Assembly: GCF_947497695.1 (NCBI RefSeq)
Contig: NZ_CANMHM010000003.1
Location: 1-64,000 of the forward strand
DNA: 64,000 nucleotides
Reading direction: 5' to 3'
Source of the DNA: an uncultured Polaribacter sp.
GTDB lineage: Bacteria; Bacteroidota; Bacteroidia; Flavobacteriales; Flavobacteriaceae
Position 1 is the stretch's first letter; every line of letters starts with the position of its first letter. The translations under genes and the position numbers were made by a program. Below, one piece after another: positions 17,507-24,924 of the stretch. The notes under the pieces are model-generated. The model was not told where the DNA came from. It made no database searches and saw only the letters and a program-made list of their open reading frames with translations.

Positions 17507-19798
17507 ATGAATCAAGATTACATTATACCAAACAATTGGTCTATTATAGAAGAAGGCTTTGATGCAGACAAAGTAAAATCATCAGAAAGTTTATTTAGTA
17601 TTGGTAATGGTGCCATGGGACAAAGAGCAAACTTTGAAGAAACTTACTCTGGTAAAACGTTTCAAGGAAGTTATATTGGTGGTGTTTATTATCCTGATAA
17701 AACAAGAGTTGGTTGGTGGAAAAACGGGTATCCAGAGTATTTTGCAAAGGTGTTAAACGCTCCTAATTGGATCGGAATTAACGTTTTAATCAATGATGAA
17801 CAATTAGATTTACATACTTGTAAAAAAGTATCTAAATTTAAAAGAGAACTCAATATGAAAGAAGGTTGGTTGTCTAGAAGTTTTGAAGCGGTTTTGCAAA
17901 ACGGAATCGAAATTAAAGTAGATACAAAGCGTTTTTTAAGTTTAGATTTGGATGAAGTTGGAGCGATAAATTACAATATAACTCCTTTAAATGCTGATGC
18001 AAAAATTACGTATATTCCCTATATTGATGCAGGTATTACCAATGAAGATACCAATTGGGACGACCAATTTTGGGATGTTTTAAAAGTAACTCAAAATAAC
18101 AATCAATCTTTTATAGAAGCAAAAACCATGAAAACACACTTTTATACGTGTACCTTTATGGAATCTCGCTTATTTATTAACAATGAAGCTTTAAATATAA
18201 TTAGTGATAGTAAAGAATCTTCAAAATTTATCTCTACTAGTTATCAACAAAAAATAAAACAAAACGAAACTTTTACCATTCATAAATTTGGTGGTTATGT
18301 AGTAGATAGAGATCATGATAAAAATAAGTTGGTTGCTGCTGCAAAAGAAAGTTTAGACAAAGCAGTTAGTTATGGTTTTGATGTTTTGTTAGAAATGCAA
18401 AAGCAATCTTGGTCAAAAATCTGGGAATCAGCAGATATTACTATAGAAGGAGATGTAAAAGCACAACAGGGAATTCGTTTTAATATTTTTCAACTAAATC
18501 AGACGTATTTAGGTACAGATGCTACTTTAAATATTGGTCCAAAAGGTTTTACTGGCGAAAAATATGGAGGAAGTACGTACTGGGATACAGAAGCTTATTG
18601 TATTCCTTTTTACATGGCAACCAAAGATCATTCGGTTGCAAGAACATTGTTAGAATACAGATACAATCATTTAGAAAAAGCTATTGAAAATGCGGAGAAG
18701 TTAGGTTTTAAAAACGGAGCAGCATTGTATCCAATGGTTACAATGAATGGCGAAGAATGCCATAACGAATGGGAAATTACTTTTGAAGAAATTCATAGAA
18801 ATGGTGCTATTGCGTTTGCTATTTTTAATTATCATCGTTTTACAAACGATTATTCTTACATCCCAGAAAAAGGATTGGAAGTATTAATTGCAATTGCTCG
18901 TTTTTGGCATCAAAGAGTCAATTTTTCTTCGGATAAAAATAAATATGTAATGTTAGGTGTAACAGGTCCTAATGAATATGAAAACAACATCAACAATAAT
19001 TTTTACACCAATTATATGGCAAAATGGTGTATTAATTATGCCCTAGAAAATATTGAAACTGTAAAAAATGATTTTATTGCTGATTATAATAGAATTAAAG
19101 AAAAAGTTTCTTTTACAGATGATGAATTAAGGTCTTGGAAAAAAGTAGCAGACAATATGTATTTTCCTTTTTCTGAAAAGCACAATGTATATTTGCAACA
19201 AGATGGTTTTTTAGACAAAGAATTAATTACTGTTAAAGATTTAGACAAGAGCCAAAGACCTATCAATCAAAAATGGAGTTGGGACAGAATTTTGCGATCT
19301 CCTTACATAAAACAAGCAGATACTTTGCAAGGTTTTTATATGTTTGAGGATGATTTTTCTACGGAAGAATTAGAACGTCATTTCGATTTTTATGAGCCAT
19401 TTACAGTGCATGAAAGTTCACTTTCTCCTTGTGTGCATAGTATTCAGGCTGCAAAATTAGGCAGAATGGAGCAAGCTTATGAATTCTATTTAAGAACGTC
19501 TCGTTTAGATTTAGACGATTACAATCACGAAGTAGAAGAAGGGTTACACATAACTTCTATGGCAGGTACTTGGATGAGTATTGTAGAAGGTTTTGGAGGA
19601 ATGAGAGTTGTAAATAATACCCTTTCTTTTACACCAAAAATTCCTAAAGGATGGGATTCTTACTCTTTTAAAATCAATTTTAGAAAACAAGTTTTAACCA
19701 TTTCTGTAACCCAAAAAGGAACTCAATTTACCATTGATGGCACAACTGAACTTACTATTTTAGTAAATGGAGCAGAGGTTGTTGTAACTTCTAAATAA
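17507..19798 (+). CDS. GH65 family disaccharide phosphorylase (maltose phosphorylase-like)
   Basis: The 763-aa protein has the GH65 layout: an N-terminal beta-sandwich (about 1-280), a linker, an (alpha/alpha)6 barrel (about 320-680) and a small C-terminal beta domain. The ECHNEWEITFEEIHRNG segment (417-432), which carries the catalytic acid (probably Glu423), matches maltose phosphorylases. These use phosphate to split alpha-glucosides into beta-glucose-1-phosphate and glucose. The pgmB gene upstream and the GH13 gene downstream support maltose or a related alpha-glucoside; trehalose or kojibiose cannot be excluded. No signal peptide: it acts in the cytoplasm. Confidence 0.9.
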   Translation: MNQDYIIPNNWSIIEEGFDADKVKSSESLFSIGNGAMGQRANFEETYSGKTFQGSYIGGVYYPDKTRVGWWKNGYPEYFAKVLNAPNWIGINVLINDEQLDLHTCKKVSKFKRELNMKEGWLSRSFEAVLQNGIEIKVDTKRFLSLDLDEVGAINYNITPLNADAKITYIPYIDAGITNEDTNWDDQFWDVLKVTQNNNQSFIEAKTMKTHFYTCTFMESRLFINNEALNIISDSKESSKFISTSYQQKIKQNETFTIHKFGGYVVDRDHDKNKLVAAAKESLDKAVSYGFDVLLEMQKQSWSKIWESADITIEGDVKAQQGIRFNIFQLNQTYLGTDATLNIGPKGFTGEKYGGSTYWDTEAYCIPFYMATKDHSVARTLLEYRYNHLEKAIENAEKLGFKNGAALYPMVTMNGEECHNEWEITFEEIHRNGAIAFAIFNYHRFTNDYSYIPEKGLEVLIAIARFWHQRVNFSSDKNKYVMLGVTGPNEYENNINNNFYTNYMAKWCINYALENIETVKNDFIADYNRIKEKVSFTDDELRSWKKVADNMYFPFSEKHNVYLQQDGFLDKELITVKDLDKSQRPINQKWSWDRILRSPYIKQADTLQGFYMFEDDFSTEELERHFDFYEPFTVHESSLSPCVHSIQAAKLGRMEQAYEFYLRTSRLDLDDYNHEVEEGLHITSMAGTWMSIVEGFGGMRVVNNTLSFTPKIPKGWDSYSFKINFRKQVLTISVTQKGTQFTIDGTTELTILVNGAEVVVTSK

Positions 19799-19833
19799 AT
19801 AATTAAATTTTTTTAATAAACGTTAGTAAATAT

Positions 19834-21624
19834 ATGTGTGCAAAAAAATCAAATAAAAAAGCAGTAGTGTATCACGTATTTACACGTCTGTTTGGCAATA
19901 CAAATACAACTAACAAACCTTGGGGAACTATTGAAGAAAATGGAGTAGGGAAGTTTAACGATTTTACAAATAAGGCATTAACCGAAATTAAAAATTTAGG
20001 CGTTACTCATATTTGGTATACAGGTGTCCCTCATCATGATGTGATTAGAGATTATACTGCGTTTGGCATTTCTAATGATGATCCAACCATTGTAAAAGGT
20101 AGAGCTGGTTCTCCTTATGCTGTAAAAGATTATTACAATGTAAACCCAGATTTGGCTGTAAATGTGGCAAATCGTTTGCAAGAATTTGAAGCTTTAATAG
20201 AACGTTCTCATCAAAATAATTTAAAAGTAATTATAGATATTATTCCCAATCATGTTGCTAGAAATTATCAAAGTTTAACAAATCCAAAAGGGACAAAAGA
20301 TTTTGGTGCAGATGATGATACCTCTGTTGCTTATAAAGTAGATAATAATTTTTATTACATACCAAATACCCCTTTTGAAGTACCTGATTTTTTACACGGA
20401 TATCAACCTTTAGGTGGAGAAAAAAATGAATTTATAGATTATAAACATATCGAAAATCCTGCAAAATGGACAGGTAATGGCTCTCGTTTATCAAAACCAC
20501 ATTTTAATGATTGGTATGAGACTGTGAAAGTAAATTATGGGATTTCTCCTGATGGAAAAAAAGATTTTGATGAATTACCAAATGGTTTTGAAAATGAAGA
20601 TTATAAAACACATTTTGAATTTTGGCAAAATAAAAAAGTACCCAGTTCTTGGGTAAAATTTAGAGATATTGCCTTGTATTGGTTGGCAAAAGGAGTAGAT
20701 GGTTTTAGATATGACATGGCAGAAATGGTACCTGTTGAATTTTGGAGTTTTATGAACTCATCTATAAAAATGAAAAATCCAGATGCTTTTTTATTGGCTG
20801 AGGTCTATAACCCAAATGAATATAGAAATTATATTCGATTAGGCAAGATGGATTATTTGTATGATAAAGTGCAATTGTATGATACTTTAAAAGGAATTAT
20901 GCAAGGACATGGCATTACAGATTATATTCCGCCAATTCAAGAAGATCTAAAAGATATAGAGCACAATATGCTTCATTTTTTAGAAAATCATGACGAACAG
21001 AGAATTGCAAGTCCAGAATTTGCAGGAAACGCTTTAAAAGGAAAACCAGCAATGGTAATTTCTACAACCATTTCAACAGCACCAACCATGCTTTATTTCG
21101 GACAAGAATTTGGAGAACCAGCAGCAGAAAACTCAGGTTTTGGAGCTGCTTCAAGAACTTCTATTTTTGATTATATTTGCGTTCCATCACATCAAAGATG
21201 GGTAAATGATAAACAATTTGATGGAGGACAATCTACCAAAGAAGAAAGAGATTTAAGAGATTTTTACAAACGCTTGTTAAATTTTACCATAAAAAGTGAT
21301 GCTTTAATGGGAGAATATCAAGATATTCATCAATTTAATAGAGAAAATACAGAGTGGTATAATGAAAACGTTTTGTCTTTTGTTCGTTGGAGTGATGATG
21401 AAAAATTAATTATCGTTTCAAATTTTAATGCAAATGATACTTATGGTTTTGAGTTAGGTTTACCAAATGATATTATTCAAAAATGGAACTTGAAATCTGG
21501 TGCGTATAAAGTAGCAGATCAATTGTTTAATGAATATAAAACTACTTTGATAGTGAATGATTTTAAAGCCCAATTAAGAGTAGATCTAAAACCCTTAGAA
21601 TCATTTATTTTAAAAGTAAAATGA
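19834..21624 (+). CDS. GH13 alpha-amylase family enzyme, cytoplasmic
   Basis: The 596-aa protein shows the four conserved GH13 regions: DIIPNH (135-140), GFRYDMAE with nucleophile Asp294, AEVYNP with acid Glu323, and ENHDEQR with Asp387. It lacks a signal peptide, so it probably works on imported oligosaccharides. The start at 19834 lies 35 nt after the GH65 gene, which fits an operon that trims maltodextrins for phosphorolysis. The exact substrate is not fixed by sequence. Confidence 0.9.
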   Translation: MCAKKSNKKAVVYHVFTRLFGNTNTTNKPWGTIEENGVGKFNDFTNKALTEIKNLGVTHIWYTGVPHHDVIRDYTAFGISNDDPTIVKGRAGSPYAVKDYYNVNPDLAVNVANRLQEFEALIERSHQNNLKVIIDIIPNHVARNYQSLTNPKGTKDFGADDDTSVAYKVDNNFYYIPNTPFEVPDFLHGYQPLGGEKNEFIDYKHIENPAKWTGNGSRLSKPHFNDWYETVKVNYGISPDGKKDFDELPNGFENEDYKTHFEFWQNKKVPSSWVKFRDIALYWLAKGVDGFRYDMAEMVPVEFWSFMNSSIKMKNPDAFLLAEVYNPNEYRNYIRLGKMDYLYDKVQLYDTLKGIMQGHGITDYIPPIQEDLKDIEHNMLHFLENHDEQRIASPEFAGNALKGKPAMVISTTISTAPTMLYFGQEFGEPAAENSGFGAASRTSIFDYICVPSHQRWVNDKQFDGGQSTKEERDLRDFYKRLLNFTIKSDALMGEYQDIHQFNRENTEWYNENVLSFVRWSDDEKLIIVSNFNANDTYGFELGLPNDIIQKWNLKSGAYKVADQLFNEYKTTLIVNDFKAQLRVDLKPLESFILKVK

Positions 21625-21645
21625 TAAAAAGATACTTTGTAATTT

Positions 21646-22011
21646 TTAGTTAGCATCTTTATACACCCAATGACTATTTTCTTTTACAAATAAAGAATTT
21701 TCATGTATCACATTTAAAAATCCATTTTCATAAAAATAAGCTTTAAATTCTACAGTGTTTTCTGTTGTATTTAAAATTTCTAATTTTACCCATTTCACAG
21801 ATGTTGTCCAAGCTAATAATTCTTTTTTTTCTAATACAGAAGGTCTTTTAGTGTTATGATGGCTCTTTTGTAAATAGTCTATATTGCCTAGAACAAAGGC
21901 GCTATATCTAGAACGCATTAATTGTTCTGGTGTAGTTACAGAATGTATATTTTGATGTGCTTTTCTACAACAATCTTTATAAAGTTTAGAAGGATTACAG
22001 GGACATTTCAT
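21646..22011 (-). CDS. YchJ family protein with SEC-C zinc motif
   Basis: The 121-aa protein starts with a SEC-C-type cysteine cluster, CPCNPSKLYKDCC (3-15), followed by the YchJ (UPF0225) domain with the family segment RSRYSAFVLGNIDYL. The role is unknown. Its ATG is 6 nt from the 17-bp attachment repeat; in an empty site it would follow the mnmE stop directly, so it was probably co-transcribed with mnmE before the island arrived. Confidence 0.85.
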   Translation of the reverse strand: MKCPCNPSKLYKDCCRKAHQNIHSVTTPEQLMRSRYSAFVLGNIDYLQKSHHNTKRPSVLEKKELLAWTTSVKWVKLEILNTTENTVEFKAYFYENGFLNVIHENSLFVKENSHWVYKDAN

Positions 22012-22016
22012 TTATC

Positions 22017-22033
22017 TTTACTTCCCAATACAA
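22017..22033. repeat. Left attachment site (attL) of the genomic island
   Basis: TTTACTTCCCAATACAA is identical to 49372-49388, which covers the last four codons and the stop of mnmE. The two copies are direct repeats 27.4 kb apart, and the recombinase gene lies beside the other copy. Matching stops exactly at 17 bp on both sides. Confidence 0.9.
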
Positions 22034-22096
22034 TATGTAATATTCCTTTTAAATAAAGGGTTTATGTGTTGTGGGGTGGAGTATAGGTGTAATATT

Positions 22097-22137
22097 TTAT
22101 CTTCTTTTGATTGATTTAGTCGAGTAAAAGAAGATAA
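22097..22137. terminator. Stem-loop at island left end
   Basis: TTATCTTCTTTT (22097-22108) is repeated as a perfect inverted copy at 22126-22137 with a 17-nt loop. It lies 3' of the nucleotidyltransferase gene and 5' of ychJ on the minus strand. It could stop island transcripts entering ychJ, or be a recombinase or Xis site. Confidence 0.4.
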
Positions 22138-22163
22138 ATAAATTCTAATTTTTATTCGTCATG

Positions 22164-22231
22164 AGCTATAAATACGACTTATATAGCTAAAATATAGTAA
22201 GAAAATTAGCTATGAATATAATTTATATAGC
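22164..22231. repeat. Two 24-bp direct repeats at island left end
   Basis: Sequences at 22164-22187 and 22208-22231 match at 20 of 24 positions, both of the form AGCTAT..ATA......TATATAGC, and each is itself an inverted repeat. The second overlaps the 3' end of the nucleotidyltransferase gene. They lie about 130-200 nt inside attL, where recombinase arm sites or excisionase sites are expected. Confidence 0.6.
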
Positions 22232-22909
22232 AATTATAAGTTCAATTTTTTCTTTTATAATAGGTACTCTTTCTTCTTGAATTAATGGATGTACATGACA
22301 GGAAATAATTTCTTCGAAACTAAGACTATTATATACTTTAGTGAATTCTTTTTTTAAAAACTGTATTATTTCTGGATGATCGTTTTCAATTTCTTCAATA
22401 ATTGTAGTTCTATTGTCTAGTAAGTAAATGATGTCTTCAAAATCATGGCTTGCTCTGTAATCCCCACTTCGGTTATTAAAAGCTTTAAATTTTGTGGCTA
22501 AAAAACAAGGAGCTGAAAGAATGTTAATAGATTCTCTTCCAACTTCTTTATTCCACAAATTATCAGAACCTATTTTATACCATTCATTTCCACCTCCAGA
22601 AGAATCGTCTTCAGAAGTCATAATATCTACTGGTATTCCTTTATATACATAACTACAAATAGAATGACCTTCTGGGTCTGGATTAAAACCAAGCTCTGCT
22701 AACCGTTCTTGCATTTGTACCCAAGCAGTATAATTAATTAAGTTAATAGTGACATCAACATCATCAGTTTGCCTTACTTCTTCGGCAGCTTCTTCATTTA
22801 CATACAAGTTTACTACAGAACCACCCACAAAAATCATTTGATCTTTCAATTCCTTTAAAGCACTGGCTACTTCTGCTACAACAGCATTATTTATAATTCT
22901 ATTTTTCAT
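22223..22909 (-). CDS. Nucleotidyltransferase-fold protein (AbiEii-like), possible toxin
   Basis: The 228-aa protein has polymerase-beta-type nucleotidyltransferase marks: VGGSVVNLY (28-36) and the metal site DDVDVTIN (49-56), with a third acidic site in GIPVDIMTSED. Such folds occur in AbiEii/MenA-type toxins that modify tRNA or GTP, and in repair-type enzymes. It follows a winged-helix gene by 13 nt behind a large palindrome, a layout typical of toxin-antitoxin or autoregulated defence pairs. I assign no proven activity. It is the last gene of the defence block. Confidence 0.72.
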   Translation of the reverse strand: MKNRIINNAVVAEVASALKELKDQMIFVGGSVVNLYVNEEAAEEVRQTDDVDVTINLINYTAWVQMQERLAELGFNPDPEGHSICSYVYKGIPVDIMTSEDDSSGGGNEWYKIGSDNLWNKEVGRESINILSAPCFLATKFKAFNNRSGDYRASHDFEDIIYLLDNRTTIIEEIENDHPEIIQFLKKEFTKVYNSLSFEEIISCHVHPLIQEERVPIIKEKIELIIAI

Positions 22910-22922
22910 AAGCTCTTATTTG

Positions 22923-23480
22923 TTAATTTAAAAGCAATGCTCTTTTATCGGTAATAGAATCTTCTCCTAAAATTCTAATTTTTAATTCTCTTATAGCTAT
23001 TTCTTTTTCTCTAGCTCTACCAACTCTTAATGCATCCACTAAAGCCAAAAGTTCATATAATTTTTCATCTTTTAATACAGCTTCTGTAACGGATGCATAT
23101 AATGGTTCTATTGCTTGTCCTCTTTTTTTTCCTTTTGCATAAGGCCAAACATAGTGTTCTTCACTTACGATTGTATTATTTAAAGGAGGCGCAGAATGTG
23201 CTGTTGGTATGCCTCGTACAATTGCTCCTGGTTGTTGTGGATACACGTACTTTATACCATGTTCTAAAAAATCCATTAAAGCCAGACGCATTATACTTTT
23301 TTTGTTGGGTGCAATTAAGCCTGCAAATTTCGACCTATTAATACTTTCGCTTATTTCACTAGCACTAATATTTAACTCATAAGAAAGATCTTTCATAAAC
23401 CACTTCTCTTTTCCTTTCGCCGCAATTTTAAGTAAAACCACAATATCATGAGGCCTCATTCCGCTATGTTTTTTCATCAT
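22923..23480 (-). CDS. Winged-helix DNA-binding protein, putative antitoxin/regulator
   Basis: The 185-aa protein has an N-terminal winged helix (about 8-70): RPHDIVVLLKIAAK, then MKDLSYELNISASEISESIN as helix-turn-helix, then MRLALMDFLEHGIKYVYP. A conserved-looking middle (PGAIVRGIPTAHSAPPL) and a helical C-terminus follow. It is encoded with a nucleotidyltransferase-fold protein. The start is ATG 23480 or the next codon, also ATG. The perfect palindrome 28 nt upstream is its probable own operator. No named family is assigned. Confidence 0.72.
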   Translation of the reverse strand: MMKKHSGMRPHDIVVLLKIAAKGKEKWFMKDLSYELNISASEISESINRSKFAGLIAPNKKSIMRLALMDFLEHGIKYVYPQQPGAIVRGIPTAHSAPPLNNTIVSEEHYVWPYAKGKKRGQAIEPLYASVTEAVLKDEKLYELLALVDALRVGRAREKEIAIRELKIRILGEDSITDKRALLLN

Positions 23481-23508
23481 TACTTTATTATACAGTAAAG
23501 GTAAATAA

Positions 23509-23550
23509 AATATATTAATTCGCGATTCGCGAATCGCGAATTAATATATT
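23509..23550. promoter_or_regulatory. Perfect 42-bp palindrome, probable operator
   Basis: The whole 42-bp stretch equals its own reverse complement, centred on TTCGCGAA and containing GATTCGCGAATC, with AT-rich outer arms. It lies directly upstream of the winged-helix gene in place of a promoter. Such length and perfection suggest a dimer-of-dimers binding site and autoregulation; a cruciform or termination role is also possible. The remaining gap to 23688 shows no gene. Confidence 0.9.
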
Positions 23551-23688
23551 GGAAACGAATCCTCATCTTAATAAATTCTTTAAAATCAAATCCAGTACCA
23601 CCTAATTTTACATGGTGTAATGAATTGAGATAAGGAAGTGCAACGACTTAGTGATAATTTTGTGTAGATGATCGAGGTAAGTTTAATA

Positions 23689-24924
23689 TTAGGTTTGTTT
23701 TAGTAGGTTTAAATCATCTAAAATACGTTCACCAATAAGATCATCTAATTCATTTTTTTGATTAAATATTGTTGTTTTTGATAACTTACATTGGTGATGT
23801 TTTTCTTTACTTTCTATTTCATCAAAAGATATAAATTCACCAAAATCTGTTTTTGTGGAAGGATATAATAATATTGCTTTTTCAGCATTCCAATACTCAT
23901 TATACACATACATCTGTCTTAAATCATTGGTGGATGGTTTAGCGTTATCTATTTTTTTCCATTTAGTATCAATAACAAAAGTTTCCTTTTTTTGTCCTTC
24001 ATTTTTTTCAATAATAATATCTGGTCGTATGGTTATGCCATTCCAAAAATATTTATCATTTTGCCCAAATATTTTTAAATTTTCTGTTTCTTTCTCTTTT
24101 AGTTTTACCAAAATATATTCTTCCCAGAGCGAATTCATATTAAATAGTAAGGCTAACATCTTTTCTGATCCCTTAGAAATATTCGGAGCATAATTTAATA
24201 TGATAAGTCTTGCAATGGCTAATGCTGTTTTATATGGAGCTGTTTTTCTACTTTTAGGTATTTTAGAAAAAGTATTTTCGTTTGCTTTTATTTTTTTAAC
24301 ATCAGGAAAATGTAATAGTGTTTTTTTACATTGATGATACAAATAATTTCCTTTACTTAAGTGAGAAACAATATCTAAAGCTTGCTGTAAGATTTGATGT
24401 ATTAAATGGTCTTTATCATAAACTTGATGCGTGGTATAAAATCGTTCTTTATGTATTGTGTTTTTAGAAATATGACCTGCAAATTCTAACTTTCCTTTTA
24501 AGGCTTTAACATTTTTAGTTTCTTTATAGTATTGTTTAATCAATCCTTGATGCATTAATAAATTAACTTCTGTAAGAAACCATTCAAAATAAATATCTAA
24601 TAAATGAATTTGTTGCTTTTGTACATTTGCTTCTCCTACCTTTTGTACTTTAAGTTTTTTGGTAACTCTAAGCATTTCTATCAAAGCATTTTGCCAAACA
24701 ACTTTGCTATTTGAGTCACTATCAATTTTCGGTAAAATTTCTATGGTTAAACCATCTACTTGAATAACACCTACATATTCTTTAAACTTTATTCCATTAT
24801 GTCGTAATTTAAAGTACTTATCATTATGTAGCTCATTTAATTTTGATAATGCTATAAAATGATTTTTTGTAAATTTACCTTCAATAGGTAGAAATTCATG
24901 TTCAAAAACTTGAATGTTACTCAT
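23689..24924 (-). CDS. mcrC: McrC-type nuclease subunit of an McrBC system
   Basis: The 411-aa protein has the McrC plan: an N-terminal domain with HNGIKFKEYVGVIQVDGLTIEILPKI (42-67) and a C-terminal PD-(D/E)xK nuclease with RPDIII (300-305) and DTKWK (319-323; Asp319, Lys321). With McrB it cuts DNA containing modified cytosine or other foreign features. It overlaps mcrB by 8 nt, so translation is coupled. Confidence 0.93.
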   Translation of the reverse strand: MSNIQVFEHEFLPIEGKFTKNHFIALSKLNELHNDKYFKLRHNGIKFKEYVGVIQVDGLTIEILPKIDSDSNSKVVWQNALIEMLRVTKKLKVQKVGEANVQKQQIHLLDIYFEWFLTEVNLLMHQGLIKQYYKETKNVKALKGKLEFAGHISKNTIHKERFYTTHQVYDKDHLIHQILQQALDIVSHLSKGNYLYHQCKKTLLHFPDVKKIKANENTFSKIPKSRKTAPYKTALAIARLIILNYAPNISKGSEKMLALLFNMNSLWEEYILVKLKEKETENLKIFGQNDKYFWNGITIRPDIIIEKNEGQKKETFVIDTKWKKIDNAKPSTNDLRQMYVYNEYWNAEKAILLYPSTKTDFGEFISFDEIESKEKHHQCKLSKTTIFNQKNELDDLIGERILDDLNLLKQT

